Assembly (NCBI RefSeq): GCF_042660285.1
Contig: NZ_JBHSTP010000001.1
Span: forward strand, 434,001-498,000
Direction of reading: 5' to 3'
Source: Luethyella okanaganae
Lineage (GTDB): Bacteria; Actinomycetota; Actinomycetes; Actinomycetales; Microbacteriaceae
Length of the DNA: 64,000 nucleotides
Both the position numbers and the translations under genes were made by a program. The notes beneath the pieces are model-generated. The model saw nothing but the letters and a program-made list of their open reading frames with translations, made no database searches and was not told where the DNA came from. Positions 33,458-41,912 of the stretch are shown here, in pieces. Within the stretch, counting starts at the first letter, position 1. Every line of letters begins with the position of its first letter.

Positions 33458-35245
33458 ATGGCTGTGTCGTTGGTGGTCGGGGAAGCCCTGCATTTGGAGT
33501 ACCCGACGCGGGTCGTGTTCGACTCTGTGACGGTTGGGGTCGAGGGGGGCGACCGGATCGGGATCGTCGGTCGCAACGGCGATGGCAAGTCGAGCCTTAT
33601 AGGGATGCTTGGCGGTCTGATCGAGCCGCAGGCCGGTCAGGTGACGAGGCGGGGCGGCGTTCGATTCGGGATGCTGTCTCAGAGCGATGACCTTGACCCG
33701 GCAACCACGGTGGGTCACTCGATCGTCGGGGATCGGCCCGAGCACGAGTGGGCTGGCGATGCCAATGTGCGGGACGTGATCGGCGGGCTCGTCGCCGATC
33801 TGCCGTGGGACGCGCAGATCGGTGCGCTCAGCGGTGGACAGCGGCGCAGGGTCGCCCTGGCCGTGCTGCTGGTGGGCGAGTGGGACGTGATCGCTCTGGA
33901 CGAGCCGACGAACCATCTGGACGTTGAGGGCATCGCCTGGCTTGCCGAGCATGTGAAGAATCGTTGGGCGAAGAACTCCGGCGCCCTGCTGGTCGTGACG
34001 CACGACCGCTGGTTCCTCGATGAGGTCTGCACCGAGACCTGGGAGGTGCACAGCGAGACCGTGGAGCCTTTCGAGGGCGGCTACGCGGCCTATGTGCTCC
34101 AGCGAGTCGAGCGGGATCGGATGAACGCCGCGACCGAGGCCAAGCGGCAGTACCTGATGCGCAAGGAGCTGGCGTGGTTGCGCCGGGGAGCCCCGGCCCG
34201 CACGTCCAAGCCGAAGTTCCGCATCGACGCCGCCAATCAGCTCATCGAGGACGTGCCGCCGGTGCGGAACCCGATCGAACTACAGCGGCTCGCAGTCGCA
34301 CGTCTCGGCAAGGACGTGATCGACCTCGAAGATGCGAGCGTGCGCTATGGGAATCGCGAGGTGCTGAGAGACGTGATGTGGCGGATCGCACCGGGCGAGC
34401 GGACCGGGATTCTCGGGGCGAACGGCAGCGGCAAGTCCACGCTACTGGGGCTGATCGCCGGAACCGTGCAGCCTGTCTCGGGACGGGTCAAACGCGGCAA
34501 GACGGTACGGCTCGGGATGCTGGACCAGCAGTTCAGCCAGCTCGCGGACATCCGTGACGACCGGGTGCGTGAGGTCTTGGCGCGCACAAAGACGACGTTC
34601 ACGATCGACGGCAAGGACCTCACTCCGGCGCAACTGCTGGAACGGCTCGGGTTCGCCCGCGAACACCTCTCCGCCCGTGTCGGGGAGTTGTCGGGAGGCC
34701 AGAAGCGGCGCCTCCAACTCCTGCTGCTGCTGTTGAGCGAACCTAATCTCATCGCTCTAGATGAACCTTCAAACGATGTTGACACGGACATGCTGGCCGC
34801 GATGGAGGACCTATTCGACTCCTGGCCCGGAACGCTTATCGTGGTCTCCCACGACCGCTATCTCGTGGAGCGGATCACCGACCAGCAGTATGCGATCATC
34901 GACGGCCGCCTCCGGCATCTGCCGGGCGGGATGGACGAGTACCTGCGACTGCGCGCGGCGGCGACAGCGACACCGTCGGCTGTGACGCCTCCCCCTGTCT
35001 CTGAGCAGAGCGCTACGCGCCTGTCGGGTGCTGACGAGCGCGCTGCGAAGAAGGAGTTGAGTGCGACGGAGAGGAAGCTCGAACGTCTCTCGGAGCGGAT
35101 CGCGATGATTCACGACCGCATGGCCGCTCATGATCAGGGCGACTACGAAGGCATCGGACGGCTGAACGACGAGCTTCGCCAAGCCGAGGCCGAGACCGCC
35201 GCTCTGGAGGAGCGCTGGTTCGAGCTCTCCGAGCTTGTCGGCTAG
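33458..35245 (+). CDS. ABC-F family ATPase (Uup/translation-factor type)
   Basis: A 595-residue soluble protein with two ABC domains and no membrane segments. Walker A motifs are GRNGDGKSS (about 37-45) and GANGSGKST (about 320-328), with signatures ALSGGQRRR and ELSGGQKRR and Walker B IALDEPTNHLD and IALDEPSNDVD. An Arg/Lys-rich interdomain linker and a C-terminal coiled coil (about 525-595, ERKLERLSERIAMI) are of Uup type. These proteins act at the ribosome; some give antibiotic resistance, but this architecture suggests a housekeeping role. The start at ATG 33458 overlaps the end of the broken copy. Confidence 0.9.
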   Translation: MAVSLVVGEALHLEYPTRVVFDSVTVGVEGGDRIGIVGRNGDGKSSLIGMLGGLIEPQAGQVTRRGGVRFGMLSQSDDLDPATTVGHSIVGDRPEHEWAGDANVRDVIGGLVADLPWDAQIGALSGGQRRRVALAVLLVGEWDVIALDEPTNHLDVEGIAWLAEHVKNRWAKNSGALLVVTHDRWFLDEVCTETWEVHSETVEPFEGGYAAYVLQRVERDRMNAATEAKRQYLMRKELAWLRRGAPARTSKPKFRIDAANQLIEDVPPVRNPIELQRLAVARLGKDVIDLEDASVRYGNREVLRDVMWRIAPGERTGILGANGSGKSTLLGLIAGTVQPVSGRVKRGKTVRLGMLDQQFSQLADIRDDRVREVLARTKTTFTIDGKDLTPAQLLERLGFAREHLSARVGELSGGQKRRLQLLLLLLSEPNLIALDEPSNDVDTDMLAAMEDLFDSWPGTLIVVSHDRYLVERITDQQYAIIDGRLRHLPGGMDEYLRLRAAATATPSAVTPPPVSEQSATRLSGADERAAKKELSATERKLERLSERIAMIHDRMAAHDQGDYEGIGRLNDELRQAEAETAALEERWFELSELVG

Positions 35246-35424
35246 CGCCGGGCCGCGACCTTCAACCTGATCGTGTCGAGCACTGACAATAAACTCCCCG
35301 CAGGCCAAGCCATTCAGCATTCCCTAGACCCAGCGTCAGGACGACAAATCGGCCCACCTGCACGCCGATCGCGCTGACGAGGGAGGCCGTGGCCGGCATC
35401 TCGCGGATTGTCGTCCTTGCCGTC

Positions 35425-37512
35425 CTATGCCGCGCACTCCTGCCTGCTGGGGGTGTCGATCTGCACTCCTTCCGGTGCTCGCAGCACGGTGACATCGCCC
35501 TTCTTGTCGAGGTGGACGTCGAGCTGCCCGGTGGGCAGCTGGATCCCCTTGACGGTGAGGGCGCCGAGGATCGGCGACCGCGGGGGACGGATCCGGATGC
35601 GCCCGTTCGGCACATCGGCGTGCAATCCCAGTGCGGCCGTGATGATCGCGACCACCGATGCGGCCGACCATGCCTGCGGACTGCAGGCGGTCGGATAGGG
35701 AAGCGGGCGGATGACTGATCCGGAAGGCCCGCCGGCTGTTGAGATGCCGCTCCACAGCTCGGGCAGCCGGAACTCGAATGCTTCGCCGGCGGCGATGATG
35801 CCGTCCGCGAGTTGCGCAGCGACCTCGCCGAAGCCCGTCTCCGCCAGCCCGCGGATGGCGATGGCGGTGTCGTGCGGCCAGACGGACCCGTTGTGGTACG
35901 AAATCGGGTTGTAGCGGGGCGAAGACGCCGACAGAGTCCGCAAGCCGAACCCGGAATCCAGGTCGCCGCTGCCTAGGTAGCTGGCGATCAGCGCGGTTTC
36001 CCCGGCGCTCACGATGCCGGTGCCGAGCAGATGGCCCATGTTCGAACTGATCGCGTCGGCCCGGTGCACCCGATCCACGATCGCCAGGGCGGGATAGCTG
36101 GTGTCTTCAACCCAGAACGCAGTATGGAACCTCGCCCGCAGTTGGGCGGCCCACTCGCGCAGTTCGGGCGCTCCGTTCTGGCCCAGCGCGTCCAGCAGGT
36201 CGGCGGCTTCGACCGCGGCCTGGTAGGCGTAGGCCTGCATCTCGACGAGTGCCACAGTGCCGGCGTGCTCGGCGCCGACCGCATCGTGGACGGCGTCGCG
36301 CGAGTCCTTCCAACCCTGGTGAGAGAGCCCGGCGGGGTCAGGGCGGTAATCCAGCAACCCATCACGGTCAGAGTCCGCGTCGGAGGTCAGCCACTGCAAG
36401 GCGGCACGAAGATGGGGGATGAGCTCCTGCACCGTAGCGGGGTCGGCACCCCAACGCCACGCTTCCGTGAGCAGGATGATCCAGAGGCTCGTGGCATCCG
36501 CGGAACCGTAGTAACGCGCGGGCAGCAGCTGCGCGGCCTCCTCGCGCCGCAGCTCATGGAGAATCTTGCCCGGCTGCTCACCGGAGACCGGATCGTGGAC
36601 CACCCCCTGTCGCCGGGCCAATGCCCGCAGCGTGCCGACGGCGAGGTCCAGGTCGAAGGGCAGCATCATGCGCGCGGCCCAGATCGAATCACGGCCGAAG
36701 AGGGTGAGGTACCACGGCGCCCCTGCGCACATGTAGCGGTCGGCCGGATCGTCGGTATCGGTGCGGACCAGCGCGTATGCGTCCGCCACCGACCGTTCGA
36801 ACAGCCGCTCCAGTCGCGGATCCGCTTCCAGCTCGAGCGACGCGGACGGGACCGCGTTGGCGGGGGCCGCTAGTGCCCCGGCCGTGGTGACCTCGGCGGT
36901 CAACTCGACCGATTCCCTGGCGTGCAGCGTCACATTCCACTCCGCAGTCGCCAGTCCATCGCTGCCGGCTTCCACCGTGGCAGGCGGATCGAACGACGCG
37001 GCGACGCTGGCGTCGTCGAGCAGCCAGGTCACCATGCCGTTGCGCAGCTGGGGGGCGACCAGCGGACGCGTGGTGCCGGAGCGGGCCTCAGAGATTGTGG
37101 CGCCGTCGGTTCCCAGTGACAGCGCGACAGGAAGGCTGACAGATTTGCGGGATGCCGAACGCAGGGTGATCTTCTCGTGATAACCGGTTCGAGTGAGTGT
37201 TCGGCGGCGGCACACCGAGATCTGCGGGTCGCCGTCGAGCCCGAAGTCGGCATCCGCCGTGGCCAAACCCGGCACGACTGAAGTGAACTCGACCGACTGC
37301 GGACCCCGGTACGCGGTGGCGATGTGGTCCATGGGCCGACGCGCGACATGCAGCCTGACGCGGGAGAGGATTCGACGATCGTCAAGGTAGTAGCCCTCGA
37401 TCGGGGTGACGCCGGTATCGCCTTCAGGATCCGAGACCGCGCTGGCCGGCGCGTTCAGCACTGTCGCCAGCGCTGCCAAGGGGGGCTGGCGGGTCGAGGT
37501 CATTTCAGCCAT
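35425..37512 (-). CDS. Amylo-alpha-1,6-glucosidase/GH63-like debranching-type glycosidase
   Basis: A 695-residue cytosolic enzyme without signal peptide. The N-terminal 200 residues fit the glycogen-debranching N-terminal domain (GYYLDDRRILSRV). The rest is an (alpha/alpha)6 barrel with YMCAGAPWYLTLFGRDSIWAA, LDYRPDPAGLSHQGWKDSRD, AIVDRVHRADAISSNMGHLL and YHNGSVWPHDTAIA, typical of this group. It is divergent from the sugar transporter operon across the LacI-type palindrome, so it probably degrades the imported oligosaccharide. The 179 bp after it hold no gene. Confidence 0.88.
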   Translation of the reverse strand: MAEMTSTRQPPLAALATVLNAPASAVSDPEGDTGVTPIEGYYLDDRRILSRVRLHVARRPMDHIATAYRGPQSVEFTSVVPGLATADADFGLDGDPQISVCRRRTLTRTGYHEKITLRSASRKSVSLPVALSLGTDGATISEARSGTTRPLVAPQLRNGMVTWLLDDASVAASFDPPATVEAGSDGLATAEWNVTLHARESVELTAEVTTAGALAAPANAVPSASLELEADPRLERLFERSVADAYALVRTDTDDPADRYMCAGAPWYLTLFGRDSIWAARMMLPFDLDLAVGTLRALARRQGVVHDPVSGEQPGKILHELRREEAAQLLPARYYGSADATSLWIILLTEAWRWGADPATVQELIPHLRAALQWLTSDADSDRDGLLDYRPDPAGLSHQGWKDSRDAVHDAVGAEHAGTVALVEMQAYAYQAAVEAADLLDALGQNGAPELREWAAQLRARFHTAFWVEDTSYPALAIVDRVHRADAISSNMGHLLGTGIVSAGETALIASYLGSGDLDSGFGLRTLSASSPRYNPISYHNGSVWPHDTAIAIRGLAETGFGEVAAQLADGIIAAGEAFEFRLPELWSGISTAGGPSGSVIRPLPYPTACSPQAWSAASVVAIITAALGLHADVPNGRIRIRPPRSPILGALTVKGIQLPTGQLDVHLDKKGDVTVLRAPEGVQIDTPSRQECAA

Positions 37513-37568
37513 CGAGACTCCTTTGTTCTCCGGGCCTCGGCCGCGGTGTTGTAGGGATACTCATATTA

Positions 37569-37600
37569 TTACCGCTCAAACAGTTGCGTTTGAGCGGTAA
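37569..37600 (+). promoter_or_regulatory. Probable LacI-family operator, perfect 13+13 palindrome
   Basis: The arms TTACCGCTCAAAC (37569-37581) and GTTTGAGCGGTAA (37588-37600) are exact reverse complements around AGTTGC. The symmetry and the CGCTCAA/TTGAGCG core fit LacI-family sites. It lies 57 bp before the debranching-enzyme gene start and 95 bp before the transporter operon, so one regulator (40818-41873) could control both directions. Confidence 0.75.
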
Positions 37601-37694
37601 AATCACTTATCGTTCCTCTACCCGAACTTCCAGCCGGGTATTCCACCAAGAATCCGGCGGTCCATCCGGCCCGCCTTCGACCCAACGGAGTGTT

Positions 37695-38960
37695 ATGAAG
37701 CACGCACGTATGTATGCCGTCGGCGCGGTCCTCGCCGTCGCCTCCACGGCCCTTGTCGGTTGTTCCGGTGGCGCGTCGCCCGATGCGGGCAAAGAAGGAC
37801 GCGGCCCGATCACGTTCGCGCAGGGCAAGGACACCACAGGCAAGCTGCAGACGATCATCGATGACTGGAACGACGAGCACCCTGACGAGAAGGTCACCTT
37901 CGTCGAGCTGCCGGAGTCGGCCAACGACCAGCGCACCGCGCTGGTGCAGGACTTCCAGGCGGGCGCCGGCACGTACGACGTCGCCGGTCTGGACGTGGTC
38001 TGGACGGCAGAGTTCGCCGCACGCGACTGGCTGGTTCCGCTGGACGGCGTGGACACATCCGGGCTGTTCGAGTCCACCGTCGACTCGGGCACCTATGACG
38101 GGAAGCTGTACGCGGCGCCGTACAACACCAACGCCGGCTTCCTCTACTACCGCACCGACCTCATCGATACGCCGCCCACCACGTGGGCCGAGCTCGAAGG
38201 GGACTGCGCCGTCGCGGTGACCGCCGGCATCGACTGCTACGCCGGCCAGTTTGCCCAGTACGAGGGCCTCACGGTGAACTTCTCGGAGGCTGTCAACTCG
38301 GCAGGCGGGACCGTCATCGACGACGGCGGCAATGTGACGCTGGACACCCCGGAGGCCAAGGCGGGCCTGCAGTTCCTCGTCGACGGCTTCGAGAACGGCA
38401 CGATCCCTGACGAGGCGGTCACCTACCAGGAGGAGGAGGGCCGCCGCGCGTTCCAGGCCGGCAAACTTCTGTTCCTGCGCAACTGGCCGTACGTGTACGG
38501 CCTGGCCACCCAGGACGGCGCCGACTCGGTCGTGCAGGACAAGATCGGCATCGCACCGCTGCCGGGTGCTGACAGCCCGGGCGCGTCGACGCTCGGCGGC
38601 TACAACCTCGCCATCTCGAAGGCGTCGAAGAACCAGGAGACCGCGAAGGACTTCATTACGTACATGGAGTCCGAGGGTGTGCAGAAGAAGCTGCTGACGG
38701 ACCTGTCGCTGCCGCCGGTTCGTTCTGCCCTGTACGACGATGCCGAGCTGCAGAAGCAGGTGCCCTACCTGGCCACCCTCAAGGAGGCGCTGGAGAACGC
38801 GGTGCCCCGCCCCAAGGCGGTCTCGTACAACGAGCTCAGCACGCTGATCTCTGAGAACGTTTACAAGGCGCTGCAGGGCGCGATCAACGGGAACGTGTCG
38901 GTTGACGAAACGCTCTCCAAGCTGCAGGACGGCCTGCAGAAGATCGTCGACAGCCAGTAA
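37695..38960 (+). CDS. Sugar ABC transporter substrate-binding lipoprotein
   Basis: A 421-residue family-1 extracellular solute-binding protein. The signal peptide ends in lipobox LVGC with Cys 23, followed by a Gly/Ser linker. The mature part has QGKDTTGKLQTIIDDWN, DVVWTAEFAARDWLVPLD and FLYYRTDLIDTPPTTWAELE, characteristic of oligosaccharide (maltose/trehalose-type) binders. It starts at ATG 37695 behind GGAGTG. It is the first gene of the transporter operon with two permeases and LacI. No ATPase gene is present, so a shared MsiK-like ATPase is expected elsewhere. Confidence 0.92.
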   Translation: MKHARMYAVGAVLAVASTALVGCSGGASPDAGKEGRGPITFAQGKDTTGKLQTIIDDWNDEHPDEKVTFVELPESANDQRTALVQDFQAGAGTYDVAGLDVVWTAEFAARDWLVPLDGVDTSGLFESTVDSGTYDGKLYAAPYNTNAGFLYYRTDLIDTPPTTWAELEGDCAVAVTAGIDCYAGQFAQYEGLTVNFSEAVNSAGGTVIDDGGNVTLDTPEAKAGLQFLVDGFENGTIPDEAVTYQEEEGRRAFQAGKLLFLRNWPYVYGLATQDGADSVVQDKIGIAPLPGADSPGASTLGGYNLAISKASKNQETAKDFITYMESEGVQKKLLTDLSLPPVRSALYDDAELQKQVPYLATLKEALENAVPRPKAVSYNELSTLISENVYKALQGAINGNVSVDETLSKLQDGLQKIVDSQ

Positions 38961-38998
38961 CAACCGAGCTGGACAGGACCAGTCGGTAAGAGCGAGCA

Positions 38999-39973
38999 GT
39001 GAGGCATGCAGCAGTGACAAACCTGGAAGCAACGGCGCAAGCCGGCGAGCGAACCCGATCCTCGGGTCAACCGATGAGGACCTCGTCCCACCGCGCACGC
39101 AAGACAGGTGACTCTCGTCTCGCGCTCTGGCTGGTCCTGCCCACCCTGGTGGTGCTGGCTGCGGTGATCGGCTATCCCGTGGTTCGCGCGCTGATCAGGT
39201 CCCTCTACGGCGACCGGATCGGCACCGAGCCGCAGTTCATCGGCCTGCAGAACTATCTGGAAGTCCTTGTCGGCTCGGAGGCGCCGGGCTTCTGGTCGGC
39301 GCTGTCGACGACCCTGTTCTTTACCGTCACCACGCTGTTGCTGGAACTGGTGATCGGTGTCGCGATGGCGCTGGTGATGAACCGGGCCTTCCGAGGACGC
39401 GGTATCGTCCGCGCAGTGGTTCTGGTGCCGTGGGCCATCCCGACCGCGGTCTGCGCGGTGCTCTGGCGATGGACGTTCGACGCCAACGGCATCGTCAATC
39501 ACTTGATCGGGCAGCAGATCCTGTGGACCGGATCGGAATGGCCCGCCAAATGGGCGATCATCTTCGCCGACACCTGGAAGACCGCACCGTTCATCGCCCT
39601 GCTCGTGCTCGCGGGTCTGCAGACGATCTCGCAGGAGATCTATGAGGCTGCACGGGTGGACGGTGCCGGCGCGGTCCGCCGGTTCTTCACCATCATCCTT
39701 CCGCTGGTGCGGCCCGCGATCGTGGTCGCCGTGCTGTTCCGGATGCTGGACGTGCTACGCATCTACGACCTGCCGCAGATCTTCACGCACGGCGCCAACA
39801 ACACCGAGACGCTGTCGATGATCGTCGTCGAGCAGTCCATCGGCAACTTGAAGGCCGGTCTGGGAAGCGCGCTGTCCACCCTCACCTTCCTGATCGTGTT
39901 CGCGATCGCCTTCCTATACATCAGAGTGCTCGGCGCCCGGGTCATGGGCGACCGCGACGGAGGTATCGAATGA
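38999..39973 (+). CDS. Sugar ABC transporter permease (MalF-like)
   Basis: Up to 324 residues from GTG 38999; GTG 39014 or ATG 39074 (MRTSSHRARKTG) would be shorter starts before the first membrane segment LALWLVLPTLVVLAAVIGY. It has six membrane segments and the ATPase-contact EAA loop EAARVDGAGAVRRFFTIILP. It pairs with the permease encoded next, whose start overlaps its stop (ATGA). The long basic N-terminus is cytosolic. Confidence 0.9.
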   Translation: MRHAAVTNLEATAQAGERTRSSGQPMRTSSHRARKTGDSRLALWLVLPTLVVLAAVIGYPVVRALIRSLYGDRIGTEPQFIGLQNYLEVLVGSEAPGFWSALSTTLFFTVTTLLLELVIGVAMALVMNRAFRGRGIVRAVVLVPWAIPTAVCAVLWRWTFDANGIVNHLIGQQILWTGSEWPAKWAIIFADTWKTAPFIALLVLAGLQTISQEIYEAARVDGAGAVRRFFTIILPLVRPAIVVAVLFRMLDVLRIYDLPQIFTHGANNTETLSMIVVEQSIGNLKAGLGSALSTLTFLIVFAIAFLYIRVLGARVMGDRDGGIE

Positions 39974-40821
39974 CTCTGGCCACGTCCCCGCGGGTGAAGC
40001 GATCCGCGAACGCCGCCTGGTTCGTGCTGGGTGTGGTGCTGCTCGTGGTGTTCTGCCTTGCACCGTTCTACTGGATGCTGGTGTCGAGCCTGAAGAGCCC
40101 AAGCGCGATCTTCAACAACGACCTGCTGCCTTCACCGATCTCGCTGGAGAACTTCGCGGCGGTATTCTCGGGGCGCAACCAGTTCGCGCAGGCGCTGCTG
40201 AACTCACTCATCGTGGCCGGCACCACGACCCTGCTGGCGATGATCGTCGGCGTCACGGCAGCCTACGCGCTGACCCGGCTGAAATTCCGGGGGCGCACGT
40301 TCATCCTCGCGCTCATCCTGGCGGCCTCGATGTTCCCCGGCGTGGCGATCCTCACCCCCCTGTATGAGCTGTTCGCCAACCTGGGCTGGATCAACACCTA
40401 CCAGGCGATGATCCTGCCGGACATCTCCTTCGCGTTGCCGTTGGCGATCTGGACGCTGACCTCGTTCTTCCGGCAGATGCCATGGGAGCTCGAGCAGGCG
40501 GCCAAGGTCGACGGCGCCAGCCCGCTGCAGGCGTTCCGGATGATCATCCTGCCGCTGGCGGCTCCCGGTGTGTTCACCACCACCATCCTGGTGTTCATCG
40601 CGGCATGGAACGAGTACCTCATCGCGTCCAACGTGTCCATCGACGCCTCCACCGCGCCGGTCACCGTGGCGATCGCGAAGTTCACTGGCTCGTCGCAGTT
40701 CGAGCAGCCATTCGGCACCCAGATGGCGGCTGGTGTCATCGCCACCATCCCACTGGTCATCATGGTCTTGTTGTTCCAACGACGCATCGTCGAAGGACTG
40801 ACCTCAGGAGGCCTGAAATGA
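39970..40821 (+). CDS. Sugar ABC transporter permease (MalG-like)
   Basis: A 283-residue inner-membrane permease with six hydrophobic segments. The EAA loop reads EQAAKVDGASPLQAFRMIILP, and AAWNEYLIASNV follows in the last third, as in MalG. It overlaps the preceding permease by ATGA at its start and the LacI gene by ATGA at its end, so all are one translationally coupled operon. Confidence 0.92.
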   Translation: MTLATSPRVKRSANAAWFVLGVVLLVVFCLAPFYWMLVSSLKSPSAIFNNDLLPSPISLENFAAVFSGRNQFAQALLNSLIVAGTTTLLAMIVGVTAAYALTRLKFRGRTFILALILAASMFPGVAILTPLYELFANLGWINTYQAMILPDISFALPLAIWTLTSFFRQMPWELEQAAKVDGASPLQAFRMIILPLAAPGVFTTTILVFIAAWNEYLIASNVSIDASTAPVTVAIAKFTGSSQFEQPFGTQMAAGVIATIPLVIMVLLFQRRIVEGLTSGGLK

Positions 40822-41873
40822 CCGTATCGAGCAAAGAATCAGTGACGCGGCGACCGACGCTCCAGTCGATCGCACTGAAAGCCGGGGTGTCGCACCAGAC
40901 GGTGTCCAACGTGCTCAACTCGCCGGAGCGCGTCGCCGAGGCGACACGTGAACGCGTGCTCGACGTGATCAAGGAGCTGAACTATCGCCCCAACGAGACG
41001 GCACGGTCGCTGGCCCGGCAGTCCACCCGGCTGATCTCCTTCCACATCGGCCAGGGTCACCACAACGAGGCGTCTGTGCTTGACCCCTTCATGCGGGAGC
41101 TGGCCCGCGTCGGCAAGCAGCACGGGTACCGGGTGGTGCTGGACATCGTGGGCAGTGACGACACCGAGCAGATCGACTCCTACGAGGAGCTTTATGCCCG
41201 CCGATCCGTCGATGGCGTCGTCATCGCAGAAACCCATGTCGGCGACCAGCGGCCGGCATGGCTGGTCGAGCACGGCATGCCCATGGTCGCGTTCGGCCGC
41301 CCCTGGGCGACAATCCAAGCGCAGCACTCCTGGGTCGACGTGGACGGCGGACTGGGCATGCGCCTGGTCGCCGAGCACCTCGACGAGAACGGTCATGACC
41401 GTCTCGCCTACATCGGTCCGGCACGCAACCGCGGCATGGAAGACGATCGTTTGGACGGCTTCCTCAGCGGCCAGATAGGGCGGGGGGTAGGACGACGGTC
41501 CGTCACACAGCTGTCCGTCGAAGACCCGACCGAGCTGTGGACGGCGCTGCCACGACTGCTTCGCGATCATCAGCCCACCGCGCTGGCCTGCCGAGACGAC
41601 TCGTTCGCGTTCGAAGCAGTCCAGGTCCTGCACACCCTCGGCCTGGAGGCCGGCCGCGACATCGCCGTCACCGGCTTCGACGATTCCGAACTCGCACATC
41701 GCTGCCGACCGCAACTGACCACCGTCTCCCAGCCGATTCACGAAGTCGTCGTCCTCATCTGGCAATCCCTGCTCGCCCAATTCGACGGCGCAGACCAGGC
41801 ACCCCTGCAGCGACTCATCCAGCCCAGTCTCGTGACCCGCGAATCCTCCCGCGGTCCGCGCCGCACGGGCTGA
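40818..41873 (+). CDS. LacI-family transcriptional regulator
   Basis: A 351-residue repressor. The N-terminal helix-turn-helix reads LQSIALKAGVSHQTVSNVLN (about residues 14-33), with hinge YRPNETARSLARQ and a periplasmic-binding-like sensor domain containing DGVVIAE and VTGFDDSELAH. It starts at ATG 40818, overlapping the permease stop. It most likely binds the palindrome at 37569-37600 and releases it when an imported sugar is bound. The effector is unknown. Confidence 0.92.
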   Translation: MTVSSKESVTRRPTLQSIALKAGVSHQTVSNVLNSPERVAEATRERVLDVIKELNYRPNETARSLARQSTRLISFHIGQGHHNEASVLDPFMRELARVGKQHGYRVVLDIVGSDDTEQIDSYEELYARRSVDGVVIAETHVGDQRPAWLVEHGMPMVAFGRPWATIQAQHSWVDVDGGLGMRLVAEHLDENGHDRLAYIGPARNRGMEDDRLDGFLSGQIGRGVGRRSVTQLSVEDPTELWTALPRLLRDHQPTALACRDDSFAFEAVQVLHTLGLEAGRDIAVTGFDDSELAHRCRPQLTTVSQPIHEVVVLIWQSLLAQFDGADQAPLQRLIQPSLVTRESSRGPRRTG

Positions 41874-41912
41874 CCAATAGCCCCTCCCACAACCCGTTCA
41901 AAGGAGAACGAA

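Noticed and set aside
33458..35245. ABC-F gene as an antibiotic-resistance determinant
   Set aside because: The Uup-like C-terminal coiled coil and expected housekeeping position argue for a general translation role; nothing in the sequence shows resistance.
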